Shown in pieces: positions 23,889 through 32,160 of a stretch of 64,000 bases of DNA. The stretch comes from an uncultured bacterium (GTDB lineage: Bacteria; Bacteroidota; Bacteroidia; Bacteroidales; Bacteroidaceae). The notes beneath the pieces are model-generated. The model had not been told where the DNA came from and did not search any database. It was given only the letters and a program-made list of their open reading frames with translations. Numbering within the stretch: position 1 is the first letter of the stretch; each line of letters starts with the position of its first letter. Where the stretch lies: the NCBI GenBank assembly GCA_946188155.1, contig CAMHUC010000004.1, forward strand, positions 37,256-101,255. The letters are read 5' to 3'. A program made the translations under genes and the position numbers.

Positions 23889-25172
23889 CTATTTCTCCCC
23901 AGTGGTAAATTTGTTGTCGTATATCTCCTTCAGCATCTCTATCTCGTGCATCGACTGCTGCACGCGGGCAGCGTTCTCCTGGTTGATCTCGCGCAGCAGG
24001 TCGTTCACGTCGATGATGCCGTGCGCCAGTTTCGACTCGGCAGCCTTCCTCACGGCCGAGCGCAGCGCGATGATCTCCTCGTCGTCGGCCATCAGCTTCC
24101 GGTAGCGGGCCATCTCCTCCTGCTGCTGAATCTGCTCTAAGCGGTTGTTGAAGAGAAACACCTCACGGTTCGACTCCGTCAGCTCGCGCTGCAACTGTAG
24201 CTTCGCCTTGTCGTTCTTGCGGGTGTAGAGTGCCCCGATGTTCCACGTCAGCCGGGCGCCTATCACGCCGTTCAGGCTCCAGCGGTGGCGCATCATGTCC
24301 TCGAACATATTCAGCCCGGGATAGCCGTAAAACCCTTGGGCAAACACGCCCAGCCGTGGCCTCAGCGCCGCGTTGAGTCCTCGCTCCTGAGCATCAGCCA
24401 GCTGCCGCTGAGCATCAAAGAGCCGCATCTCAGGCCTCTGTCCCGTTGACTGCGACTGAGTCGCAGTCCCCTCCGGCTTCTTCGGGCTCGTCACCTCCAT
24501 CCCGCAGAACGCCGAGAGCATCGCCGAGAGCATCCGCTTCTGCGACTCCAGGCTGGTGGCCTGCTGAACAGCGTTCAGCCGCTCAGCCTTGACGTTCTGC
24601 CAGTCGCTCTCTGCCGCCGTGCCCCCTTTCACCATGGCCTGCAGCTTCCGCTCGTTGCCGGCCAGCAGCTCCTGCAGGTCACGGTTCAGCACCATCTGCT
24701 CTTCCAGCATGAGCAGCGAGAAGTACATCTCGTTAACGCGGCGGCGCACCTGATAGAGCGTCACCTCCGTCTGTGCTTCCTGCACCTTGCCCTGCTCACG
24801 GGCTATCGTCTGCTGACTGCTGATGGCACCGCCGTCGTAGACGGTCTGCTGCACGTCGATACCCACGCGGTACTGGTCTTTCTTCAGGCCCTTCATGTCG
24901 ATACCCATGCCCGTCATCATCGTCTTCATCTCGTCGGGCCATGCCGTCACGTCGCTCTGGTAAGTGGCCTGGGCCTGGGCCGACACCTGCGGCAGCCAGC
25001 CCTTCCGGATGTTGGCCACCGTCAGCTGAGTGGTCTTTTCGATGAGACCGTACTGCCTGATCAGCGGATAGTTCTGCTCCGCTGCCCGCCAGCACTCCTC
25101 CAGTGTCTGCCCCAGCGCCGACATGCTGACGGCGGTGAAGGCGAAAGCGAGGATCCTTTTCTTCATATTCAT
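23889..25172 (-). CDS. TolC-family outer-membrane efflux protein
   Basis: A 427-aa outer-membrane channel protein with a signal peptide ('RILAFAFTAVSMSALGQ') and the two-fold helical-hairpin pattern of the OEP family ('TLEECWRAAEQNYPLIRQYG', later 'EAQTEVTLYQVRRRVNEMYF' and 'MLKEIYDNKF'). It is the first gene of the efflux operon. ATG 25172 (or 25166) is chosen because the signal peptide follows it and a -7 promoter element ends about 20 bp upstream. The divergent AraC gene probably regulates the operon. Confidence 0.92.
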   Translation of the reverse strand: MNMKKRILAFAFTAVSMSALGQTLEECWRAAEQNYPLIRQYGLIEKTTQLTVANIRKGWLPQVSAQAQATYQSDVTAWPDEMKTMMTGMGIDMKGLKKDQYRVGIDVQQTVYDGGAISSQQTIAREQGKVQEAQTEVTLYQVRRRVNEMYFSLLMLEEQMVLNRDLQELLAGNERKLQAMVKGGTAAESDWQNVKAERLNAVQQATSLESQKRMLSAMLSAFCGMEVTSPKKPEGTATQSQSTGQRPEMRLFDAQRQLADAQERGLNAALRPRLGVFAQGFYGYPGLNMFEDMMRHRWSLNGVIGARLTWNIGALYTRKNDKAKLQLQRELTESNREVFLFNNRLEQIQQQEEMARYRKLMADDEEIIALRSAVRKAAESKLAHGIIDVNDLLREINQENAARVQQSMHEIEMLKEIYDNKFTTGEK

Positions 25173-25194
25173 GTCGTTTTTGATTTCTGTGGTG

Positions 25195-25202
25195 CAAATA
25201 TA
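25195..25202 (-). promoter_or_regulatory. -7 promoter element of the efflux operon
   Basis: Minus-strand TATATTTG fits TAnnTTTG, about 22 bp before the tolC start codon. Confidence 0.6.
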
Positions 25203-25277
25203 CGGCTTTTCCCGGACATTTCCATTACCGAATTGTATGAAAAGAGTATGGATTTGTACGATTTCCGCTCTTTCCGC

Positions 25278-25308
25278 TTGCTTTTCTCCGAGAAAAGTAT
25301 TAATTTTG
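25278..25308 (+). promoter_or_regulatory. Promoter of the AraC-type regulator
   Basis: TTGC near 25278 and TAATTTTG at 25301-25308 are separated by about 19 bp, a good Bacteroidetes promoter. The ATG is 30 bp downstream. Confidence 0.65.
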
Positions 25309-25337
25309 CAATCGAATCGTACAACCACGTAATTTTT

Positions 25338-26198
25338 ATGGGCGACAACAGAGCTATCAACTACTTCTCCATCGATTCCGTTGACCTGCAGAAGATTGCC
25401 GGGGCCGAGAGTCATATCTTCAACAACGACGACCTCAGCATCATACTGCATGGGAGGCCTTCAGACAAAAGCTTCTTCCGCGAAGGCGAGGTACATCAGC
25501 TGCCCGAACCCCGTATGCTCCTGTTCCTCAACGGCACTGCCGAAGTGCATCTTGACTTGGAACAGTATCACTTCGAACGAGGAACGGTGATACTCACGCC
25601 CCCCGACGTGATTCTGGAGTTCGAGCATATCGGGCCCGACGTGGAGGTGTGCGGCATCGCCATGAAGGAAGACATACACATTACCGAGCGTATCGTCACC
25701 AGTGTAAACCCCGAGGACTTCGAGCTGCTGCTGCGCTCGCTGTTTCTGCTGTGGGATATGGCAGTGCTGTCGCCCTACCGCCGCGAGGCCGTGCTGCAGA
25801 TGGCCAGGACGATGGTGGCCAATGTGCAGTGCATCAAGCAAGCCTCCGAGAGTTCGGCCGGCAGGTCCCCCGTCACCCGTCAGCAGGAGCTGTTCCAGCA
25901 GTTCAAGACGCTGGTGAGCCGCCATTGCGAACGGGAGCGCCGCATCCCCTTCTATGCCGACCAGCTCCGCATCACGCCCCACCACCTCTCGGCAGTCATC
26001 AGCCGGGCCAGCGGCCACAGCGTGATGTACTGGATCAACCGTGCCGTGGTGCTGCGTGCCAAGGTGCTCTTGCGCACCAGTGGCCTGCTGACCTACGAGA
26101 TTGCCGAGCGGCTACGGTTCGCCAACCCTCCCGCCTTCAACAACTTCTTCAAGCGCGAGACGGGCCTCACGCCCAGAGAGTATCGGGAGAAGGCGTAG
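25338..26198 (+). CDS. AraC-family transcriptional regulator
   Basis: A 286-aa regulator with an N-terminal sensing domain and a C-terminal AraC double helix-turn-helix (about residues 195-285: 'FYADQLRITPHHLSAVISRA', 'LTYEIAERLRFANPPAFNNF', 'FKRETGLTPREYREK'). ATG 25338 ('MGDNRAINYFSID') is chosen. The longer in-frame form would start upstream of the promoter. It is divergent from the tolC-hlyD-ABC operon and is the likely local activator of it. Confidence 0.92.
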   Translation: MGDNRAINYFSIDSVDLQKIAGAESHIFNNDDLSIILHGRPSDKSFFREGEVHQLPEPRMLLFLNGTAEVHLDLEQYHFERGTVILTPPDVILEFEHIGPDVEVCGIAMKEDIHITERIVTSVNPEDFELLLRSLFLLWDMAVLSPYRREAVLQMARTMVANVQCIKQASESSAGRSPVTRQQELFQQFKTLVSRHCERERRIPFYADQLRITPHHLSAVISRASGHSVMYWINRAVVLRAKVLLRTSGLLTYEIAERLRFANPPAFNNFFKRETGLTPREYREKA

Positions 26199-26257
26199 TG
26201 CCTGCATTTCCCGTCGACTAAATCCAAAGAACGAGTAAATAGTAATAATTATCAGCT

Positions 26258-26806
26258 ATGACAGAATTTGAAAAGATGCGCAGTGAAGAGTTTTACGACT
26301 TCTCCAGCGAAGAGTGCCTGGCGAGCTACTACAGGGCCAAGCACATCTGTGCCAGACTGCAGACCATGACCGTCGAGGATGCCGACTATCGGCCGACGAT
26401 AGAGGAGCTGATTCCCGGCATCCCGGAGTCATCGACCGTGTCGCCCCCCTTCCATTGCGACCACGGCCATGGCATCCGACTGGGCGAGAACGTGTTCATT
26501 AACTACAACGGCACGATGCTCGACGGCGGCCTGATCACCATCGGGCGCAACACGCAGGTGGGTCCCAACTGCCAGTTCCTCACGCCGAACCACCCCATCG
26601 ACCACGTGGAGCGCCGCAAGCCCATCGAGCGCTGCTCGCCGATCACCATCGGCGAGGACTGCTGGCTGGGAGGCGGCGTGACGGTATGCCCCGGCGTGAC
26701 CATCGGCGACCGCTGCATCATCGGGGCGGGCAGCGTGGTAGTGAAGGATATTCCCTCCGACTCGATGGCCGTAGGCAATCCCTGCCGCGTGATCCGTAAA
26801 ATATGA
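26258..26806 (+). CDS. Sugar O-acetyltransferase (maltose/galactoside acetyltransferase type)
   Basis: A 182-aa left-handed beta-helix acetyltransferase of the Maa/LacA group: N-terminal 'MTEFEKMRSEEFYDFSSEE', then hexapeptide repeats, and 'FLTPNHPIDHVERR' with the catalytic His. It transfers acetyl from acetyl-CoA to a sugar hydroxyl. It lies 14 bp before the DUF1349 lipoprotein gene and may be co-transcribed with it. Confidence 0.92.
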   Translation: MTEFEKMRSEEFYDFSSEECLASYYRAKHICARLQTMTVEDADYRPTIEELIPGIPESSTVSPPFHCDHGHGIRLGENVFINYNGTMLDGGLITIGRNTQVGPNCQFLTPNHPIDHVERRKPIERCSPITIGEDCWLGGGVTVCPGVTIGDRCIIGAGSVVVKDIPSDSMAVGNPCRVIRKI

Positions 26807-26819
26807 AGTAAAGACAAAT

Positions 26820-27557
26820 ATGAACAAGCAACTATCCACACTATTATGCGCTGCACTCATGCTGACGGCATGCGGACAGCAGAACAAACAGGACAAACAG
26901 GAAACGACGATGGATTTCGTAGACAACGTAAAGGTGGCACTCGCCGACAGCGGCCACATCGACCTGAGCACGCTCCAGTGGACACGGGAGCCTGCCGCGT
27001 GTGAAATCAAGGATGACACCATCCGCATCACCACCGCGCCCAAGACCGACCTCTGGCAGCGCACCTACTATCACTTCCAGAACGACAATGCCCCCGTGCT
27101 GCAGATGACGACCCGCGAGCGGTTCTTCAGCTTCGTGGTGAAGACCGACTTCACGGGCAGCCATCACCGCTTCGACCAGTGCGGCATCGTGATGTATCTC
27201 GACAGCGAGAACTGGCTGAAAGGCTCGGTGGAATACGAGAACGAGGCGTTCCAGCACCTGGGCAGCGTGGTGACGAACAAGGGCTACTCCGACTGGGCCA
27301 CGACGGCCATTCCCGCCGACGTGAAGACGATGTGGTACCGCTTCTCGCGCCGCGAGGACGACTACTGCATCGAGTGCTCCACCGACGGCGCAGAGTTCAG
27401 CCAGATGCGCGTCTGCCACGTGTCGGCCGGTGCCGACGAGATCAGTTTCGGCATCTATGCCTGCTCGCCGGAGGAGTCGTCGTTCACGGCCGTATTCTCG
27501 GACTTGAAGATCACCGAGTGCGCCTGGAAGGCCCACGACGGACAGCAGCCTGACTAA
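26820..27557 (+). CDS. DUF1349 lipoprotein
   Basis: A 245-aa predicted lipoprotein ('LLCAALMLTACGQQ'). Its mature region fits the DUF1349 concanavalin-like fold ('FSFVVKTDFTGSHHRFDQCG', 'IVMYLDSENWLKGSVEYEN', 'MWYRFSRREDDYCIECSTDG'). Related proteins bind carbohydrates or have no known role. Strong palindromes follow the stop. Confidence 0.8.
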   Translation: MNKQLSTLLCAALMLTACGQQNKQDKQETTMDFVDNVKVALADSGHIDLSTLQWTREPAACEIKDDTIRITTAPKTDLWQRTYYHFQNDNAPVLQMTTRERFFSFVVKTDFTGSHHRFDQCGIVMYLDSENWLKGSVEYENEAFQHLGSVVTNKGYSDWATTAIPADVKTMWYRFSRREDDYCIECSTDGAEFSQMRVCHVSAGADEISFGIYACSPEESSFTAVFSDLKITECAWKAHDGQQPD

Positions 27558-27578
27558 GCAGCCGATTGCTTTCCCAAC

Positions 27579-27637
27579 AGTCCAAGGGGTGGACTGGCCC
27601 GGTTGTTTGTCGCTACGGCCAGTCCACCCCTTGGACT
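27579..27637. repeat. Perfect 21-bp inverted repeat (REPIN-like)
   Basis: Arms 27579-27599 and 27617-27637 are exact reverse complements around a 17-bp loop. Each arm also contains an internal AGTCC...GGACT palindrome. No T-run follows, so it is not a standard terminator. Confidence 0.92.
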
Positions 27638-27699
27638 GCCCGAAGTGCTTTGCTGGCGGCACTGTCGGCAGCGGCCTCAGAATGAAAAGTGCTTTTTTG

Positions 27700-27855
27700 A
27701 TGCCACTGTTGCCACTAAGTCATCTTACTGCTTGGCTATCAGGCGGTTACGCGCTTGCAACACTGCCATTTCTCTTGCCACTGTTGCCACCCTCTTGCAA
27801 GGCGTAACCCGCTGATAGTCAGCGCGAAAAGCCTTAGTGGCAAGAGTGGCAAGAG
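27700..27855. repeat. Long imperfect inverted repeat without a gene
   Basis: Outer arms TGCCACTGTTGCCACTAAG (27700-27718) and its near complement (27832-27850), with inner arms around GGTTACGC-CTTGCAA (27736-27760 and 27794-27817), form a large palindrome. The paired TTGCCACT words at the ends recall the paired GTTGTAAC words at the VapE-flanking repeats. Nothing else is seen in this 430-bp spacer besides the neighbouring palindrome and the next promoter. Confidence 0.82.
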
Positions 27856-27928
27856 AAAAACAATTCTGTACCGTGATGAGGCAAAAGTGCGATAAAAAAG
27901 CGGAATTTGAAAGGTTTTTGCCGTTTCT

Positions 27929-27960
27929 TTTGGCTGTCTGCGTTAATTTGTGTACTTTTG
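27929..27960 (+). promoter_or_regulatory. Promoter of the acyl-CoA synthetase gene
   Basis: TTTG (27929-27932), a 20-bp spacer and TACTTTTG (27953-27960) form a textbook Bacteroidetes promoter. Confidence 0.8.
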
Positions 27961-27989
27961 CACCCAAATATAGTAATAAATAGGTGAAT

Positions 27990-29798
27990 ATGCAGACAAT
28001 CAGTCATCTATCGCGCCTGATTCATGATCAGGCCAAGAACTACGGCGACCGCGAGGTGCTCATCTATAAGGACTTCGGCGGGCAGGAGTGGAAATCGATG
28101 TCGTGGAACGAGTTCTCCGACCGCGTGTGGCAGGTGTCCAACGCGCTGCTCAACCTGGGCGTGAAGGTGCAGGAGAATATCGGCGTGTTCTCGCAGAACT
28201 CCGTGCAGTACCTCTTCTGCGACTTCGGCGCCTGGGGCGTACGCGCCGTGACGATACCCTTCTATGCCACCTCCTCGGAGCAGCAGATACAGTTTATGAT
28301 CAGCGATGCCAAGGTGCGCTTCCTCTTCGTCGGCGAACAGGAACAGTACGACAAGGCGCGCCGCGTGTCATCGATGTGCCAGACGCTAGAGCGTATCATT
28401 GTCTTCGACAAGAATGTGCGTATCTCAAGCCATGACCCCAACGCGATGTACTTCGACGACTTCCTGAAGCTGGGCGAGGGGCGTCCGCGACAGACGGAGG
28501 TGGAGGCCCTGCAGGCGCAGGCGTCGATGGACGACATTGCCAACGTGCTCTATACGTCGGGCACCACGGGCGACTCTAAGGGCGTCATCCTCACCTGCGG
28601 CCAGTATCATGCGGCCTTCGAGGCCAACGGCAAGTGCGTGCCCGTGAACGACAAGGACCGGGTGCTCAACTTCCTGCCGTTCACCCATATCTTCGAGAAG
28701 GGCTGGAAGATACTGGCCCTGACCTGCGGCGCACGCCTGATAGTGAACACCTATCCGCAGGAGGTGCAGCAGTCGATGAAGGAGCAGCACCCCACCTGTA
28801 TGTCGAGCGTGCCACGCTTCTGGGAGAAGGTCTACATGGGCGTGCTGGAGAAGATAGAGACGTCGAGCGCCGTGCAGCGCAAGCTCTTCCAGCATGCGCT
28901 CAGCGTGGGCAAGAAGCACAACATCGACTACCTGTCGAAGGGTCGTCGGCCGCCGCTGGCCCTGCACTTAGAGTATGAGATGCTCAACAAGACGGTGTTC
29001 TCGCTCGTGCGCAAGGAGCTGGGCCTGGAGAATGCCCACTTCTTCCCCACGGCAGGGGCCACGGTGAACCCGAAGGTGGAGGAGTTCGTGCATGCCATCG
29101 GACTGAACATGCTGGTGGGCTACGGACTGACGGAGAGCCTGGCCACCGTCAGCTGCAACCACTACGGCGAGCCCTTCACCGTGGGCGGCGTGGGCATACC
29201 CATCGAGGGGCTGAGCATCAAGATCAGCGACGAGGGCGAGGTGCTGCTGAAGGGGCCGACAATCACCCGGGGCTACTACAACCGTGAGGACCTGACGAAG
29301 GCCGCCTTCACCGACGACGGCTACTTCCGCACGGGCGACTCGGGCTACTTGAAGGACGGCGAGCTGTTCCTCAAGGAGCGCATCAAGGACCTCTACAAGA
29401 CGTCGAACGGCAAGTACATCGCCCCGCAGATGATTGAGTCGAAGCTGCTCGTCGACAAGTATATCGACCAGATATGCATCATCGCCGACCAGCGCAAGTT
29501 CGTATCGGCACTCATCATACCCGTCTACCCGCTGCTCGAGGAGTATGCCCGCGAGCACCGCATCCCCTTCGACAGCCGCGAGCAGCTGTGTGCCGACAAG
29601 CAGATCAACGAGATGATGAAGGAGCGCATCGACACCCTGCAGCAGCAGCTGGCCCACTACGAGCAGATCAAGCGCTTCACGCTGCTGCCCCACCACTTCT
29701 CGATGGAGAAGGGCGAGCTGACGAACACGCTGAAGATCAAGCGCCGCGTGCTCAACGAGAACTACAGGCGGGAGATAGACGCGATGTATGCCGAATAG
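27990..29798 (+). CDS. Long-chain fatty-acid--CoA ligase (AMP-forming)
   Basis: A 602-aa ANL-superfamily enzyme that activates fatty acids to acyl-CoA through an acyl-AMP. The phosphate-binding loop 'YTSGTTGDSKGVI' lies near residue 188, 'GYGLTES' near 376, and 'RTGDSGYLKDGELFLKER' followed by 'KTSNGKYIAP' near 446-475. These fit the bacterial long-chain acyl-CoA synthetases. ATG 27990 is preferred over GTG 27984. The spacer to prfB is four exact-length heptamers, so both may be in one transcript. Confidence 0.93.
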   Translation: MQTISHLSRLIHDQAKNYGDREVLIYKDFGGQEWKSMSWNEFSDRVWQVSNALLNLGVKVQENIGVFSQNSVQYLFCDFGAWGVRAVTIPFYATSSEQQIQFMISDAKVRFLFVGEQEQYDKARRVSSMCQTLERIIVFDKNVRISSHDPNAMYFDDFLKLGEGRPRQTEVEALQAQASMDDIANVLYTSGTTGDSKGVILTCGQYHAAFEANGKCVPVNDKDRVLNFLPFTHIFEKGWKILALTCGARLIVNTYPQEVQQSMKEQHPTCMSSVPRFWEKVYMGVLEKIETSSAVQRKLFQHALSVGKKHNIDYLSKGRRPPLALHLEYEMLNKTVFSLVRKELGLENAHFFPTAGATVNPKVEEFVHAIGLNMLVGYGLTESLATVSCNHYGEPFTVGGVGIPIEGLSIKISDEGEVLLKGPTITRGYYNREDLTKAAFTDDGYFRTGDSGYLKDGELFLKERIKDLYKTSNGKYIAPQMIESKLLVDKYIDQICIIADQRKFVSALIIPVYPLLEEYAREHRIPFDSREQLCADKQINEMMKERIDTLQQQLAHYEQIKRFTLLPHHFSMEKGELTNTLKIKRRVLNENYRREIDAMYAE

Positions 29799-29826
29799 TT
29801 TATAGTTTATGGTTTATAGTTTATAG
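29799..29826. repeat. Four TTTATAG heptamers forming the whole acyl-CoA synthetase-prfB spacer
   Basis: The 28 bp between the stop codon and the prfB ATG are TTTATAG, TTTATGG, TTTATAG, TTTATAG with nothing else. Confidence 0.93.
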
Positions 29827-30951
29827 ATGATTACGCAAGACCAATTGAAAGATGTGCTGGAGCGGGCGGATGCCCTGCACCGCTATCTGGAGATAGACAA
29901 GAAGAAGATAGAATACGAGGAGGAAGACCTCCGCACGCAGGCCCCCGACTTCTGGGAAGACCGCAAGCGCGCTGAGGAGCAGATGAAGAAGGTGAAGGGC
30001 ATCAAGAAGTGGCTCGACGGCTACAAGGAGGTGCGCACGCTGGCCGACGAGCTGCAGCTGGCCTTCGACTTCTACAAGGACGAGATGGTGACCGAGCAGG
30101 AGGTGGACGACACCTACCAGAAGGCCATCGAGGCCATCGAGGACTTGGAGCTGAAGAACATGCTCCGCCAGAAGGAGGACCCCATGGAGGCCGTGCTGAA
30201 GATCAACAGCGGCGCCGGCGGCACGGAGGCGCAGGACTGGGCCTCGATGCTGATGCGTATGTATATGCGCTGGGCAGAAGCTCATGGATACAAGGTGACC
30301 ATCTCCAACCTGCTCGACGGCGACGAGGCCGGCATCAAGAGCGTGACGATGCAGATAGAGGGCGGCGACTATGCCTACGGCTACCTGAAGTCGGAGAACG
30401 GCGTACACCGGCTGGTGCGCGTCAGCCCCTTCAATGCGCAGGGCAAGCGCATGACCTCCTTTGCCTCAGTGTTCGTGTCGCCACTGGTCGATGATACCAT
30501 CGAGGTGTATGTAGACCCGGCCAAGCTGTCGTGGGACACGTTCCGCTCGAGCGGTGCCGGTGGACAGAACGTCAACAAGGTGGAGTCGGGCGTGCGCCTG
30601 CGCTACTGGTACACCGACCCCGACACGGGTGAGGAGGAGGAAATCCTCATCGAGAACACTGAGACCCGCGACCAGCCGAAGAACAAGGAGCGCGCCATGA
30701 CGCTGCTGAAGTCGCAGCTCTACGACCGCGCCATGAAGAAGCGCCTGGAGGCCCAGGCCAAGATTGAGGCTGGCAAGAAGAAGATAGAGTGGGGCAGTCA
30801 GATACGCAGCTACGTGTTCGACGACCGTCGCGTGAAAGACCATCGCACCAACTATCAGACAACCGATGTCGATGCCGTGATGAACGGCAAGATCGACGAA
30901 TTCATCAAGGCATACCTAATGGAATTCCCCGTGAACGATGATAATCAATAA
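29827..30951 (+). CDS. prfB: Peptide chain release factor 2
   Basis: RF2 ends translation at UGA and UAA. The anticodon-like 'SPF' tripeptide lies near residue 200 ('RVSPFNAQGKRM') and the catalytic 'GGQ' near 245 ('GAGGQNVNKVESGVRL'). The 374-aa frame is continuous from the ATG. At the usual autoregulatory frameshift position (after 'LHRYLE', about residue 22) there is no in-frame UGA and no CUUUGA slippery site. The programmed +1 frameshift is therefore absent. Confidence 0.96.
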   Translation: MITQDQLKDVLERADALHRYLEIDKKKIEYEEEDLRTQAPDFWEDRKRAEEQMKKVKGIKKWLDGYKEVRTLADELQLAFDFYKDEMVTEQEVDDTYQKAIEAIEDLELKNMLRQKEDPMEAVLKINSGAGGTEAQDWASMLMRMYMRWAEAHGYKVTISNLLDGDEAGIKSVTMQIEGGDYAYGYLKSENGVHRLVRVSPFNAQGKRMTSFASVFVSPLVDDTIEVYVDPAKLSWDTFRSSGAGGQNVNKVESGVRLRYWYTDPDTGEEEEILIENTETRDQPKNKERAMTLLKSQLYDRAMKKRLEAQAKIEAGKKKIEWGSQIRSYVFDDRRVKDHRTNYQTTDVDAVMNGKIDEFIKAYLMEFPVNDDNQ

Positions 30952-30975
30952 ATAACAAATAAAAACATTAAAACT

Positions 30976-31137
30976 ATGGCACAAATTGCAAGAGCAACAA
31001 AGAAGAAGGTAGAGAAACAGGCCAATTACCAGAAGAAGCAGGAGGAGAGCGGCAACAATGTGGTGAAGTATATCTTTGCCGGGCTGATTCTGCTGGCCAT
31101 CGCGTTCGTCATCTATTCAGTCTATATCGTCAGCTGA
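30976..31137 (+). CDS. 53-aa single-helix membrane protein
   Basis: ATG at 30976 opens a 53-codon frame: a basic, Gln/Lys-rich first half ('ATKKKVEKQANYQKKQEESG') and one membrane helix ('YIFAGLILLAIAFVIYSVYI') ending IVS. It lies 24 bp after prfB and overlaps the CYTH gene by one base pair (TGATG), so coupling is likely. It has coding-like composition and no recognised family. Confidence 0.65.
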   Translation: MAQIARATKKKVEKQANYQKKQEESGNNVVKYIFAGLILLAIAFVIYSVYIVS

Positions 31138-31667
31138 TGAGCGGAGATGCTACCGGTAGCCGCGCGGAGCACGGGCATCTGGAGATAGAACGTAAGTTCC
31201 TGGTAAAGGACGACAGCTTCCGTCGGCTGGCTTACGACAGCAGCCGCATCAAGCAGGGGTATATCTGCAGCGCTCGCGGGCGCACCGTCAGGGTGCGCAT
31301 CCGCGACGCGCGCGGGTACCTTACTATTAAAGGCCCCTCGGGGATAGGCGGACTGGCCCGCTACGAGTTTGAGAAGGAGATCACGCTCGACGAGGCCGAG
31401 CAGCTGATGCGCCTCTGCGAGCCGGGCATCATCGACAAGACGCGCTATCTCGTCAGAAGCGGCAAGCATACGTTTGAGGTCGATGAGTTCTACGGTGAGA
31501 ACGAGGGACTCGTGATGGCCGAGGTGGAACTCGCCTATGAGGACGAGCCCTACGAGAAACCCGACTTCATCGGCCAGGAGGTGACGGGCGACCGTCGCTA
31601 CTACAACTCGCAGCTGCGGCTGAATCCTTACTCTCAGTGGAGGAAGGAATTTTCGAGGAAGGAGTAA
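31137..31667 (+). CDS. CYTH-domain phosphohydrolase/cyclase-like protein
   Basis: A 176-aa CYTH (class IV adenylate cyclase / thiamine triphosphatase) protein. The N-terminal signature ExExK is in 'HLEIERKFLV'. Basic residues of the tunnel ('GRTVRVRIRDARGYLTIKG') and acidic partners ('FEVDEFYGENEGLVMAEVEL') follow. Bacterial members hydrolyse triphosphates such as tripolyphosphate; the substrate here is not known. Its start overlaps the 53-aa membrane protein. Confidence 0.92.
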   Translation: MSGDATGSRAEHGHLEIERKFLVKDDSFRRLAYDSSRIKQGYICSARGRTVRVRIRDARGYLTIKGPSGIGGLARYEFEKEITLDEAEQLMRLCEPGIIDKTRYLVRSGKHTFEVDEFYGENEGLVMAEVELAYEDEPYEKPDFIGQEVTGDRRYYNSQLRLNPYSQWRKEFSRKE

Positions 31668-31712
31668 GGAGGAACGAGAAAGAAGTAAAGACCCCTTTCT
31701 CGAAAAGTCTCC

Positions 31713-32102
31713 CTACTTCTTCCTCGCATTAACGATTACCAGCCCCGCTATGGCGGCCAGGGTGACGCCGATGGCGTTGGCCGCCAGGTCTACCCAGCTG
31801 CCGTCGCGAGTGGTGGTGCAGTATTCCTGCAGCAGTTCCAGGATGCCGCTCATGATGATGGGGGCCAGCCACGCCCAGAAGAAGAGCTTCTCGTAGTCGG
31901 GGCGCAGGTGCTGCCGGGCATATTCGAGCCAGATGACACCGCAGGTGCCGCCGTACATGATGAAGTGTACCCACTTGTCGATGAGCGCCACGTTGTCGAG
32001 CGGGGTCTCGGGCAGGAACGGCATGAGCGAGAGCACCCAAACGAGCAGGATGCACACCACGGAAAAGGGGTATTTCTTAACAATTTGACTGATAAGTTGC
32101 AT
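31713..32102 (-). CDS. VanZ-family membrane protein
   Basis: A 129-aa protein with about four helices and the VanZ-like pattern: 'VLSLMPFLPETPL', 'IDKWVHFIMYGGTCGVIWLE', 'SGILELLQEYCTTTRDGSWV' and 'DLAANAIGVTLAAIAGLVIV'. The conserved Lys-x-x-His and Glu-x-x-Gln are present. VanZ in enterococci raises teicoplanin resistance; in most bacteria the role is unknown. ATG 32102 follows a -7 element on the minus strand. The longer frame would cross the divergent promoter. Confidence 0.88.
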   Translation of the reverse strand: MQLISQIVKKYPFSVVCILLVWVLSLMPFLPETPLDNVALIDKWVHFIMYGGTCGVIWLEYARQHLRPDYEKLFFWAWLAPIIMSGILELLQEYCTTTRDGSWVDLAANAIGVTLAAIAGLVIVNARKK

Positions 32103-32122
32103 ATTAATCTGTAATTTTGGTG

Positions 32123-32130
32123 CAAAATTA
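32123..32130 (-). promoter_or_regulatory. -7 promoter element of the VanZ gene
   Basis: TAATTTTG on the minus strand, 20 bp before the ATG. Confidence 0.55.
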
Positions 32131-32142
32131 AGAAATAATTTA

Positions 32143-32150
32143 TACTTTTG
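32143..32150 (+). promoter_or_regulatory. -7 promoter element of the NSS transporter pair
   Basis: TACTTTTG lies ten bases before the ATG at 32161, the third case in this window of an ATG almost touching the -7 box. Confidence 0.6.
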
Positions 32151-32160
32151 CAACGAAATT

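Noticed and set aside
25233..25337. N-terminal extension of the AraC regulator
   Set aside because: The extension would overlap the gene's own promoter (25278-25308) and the residues do not look conserved.
27579..27637. Rho-independent terminator after the DUF1349 gene
   Set aside because: The stem is strong but no T-run follows, and the arms have nested palindromes more like a REPIN.
29827..29900. Programmed frameshift at the start of prfB
   Set aside because: No in-frame UGA or slippery sequence exists; the gene reads through.
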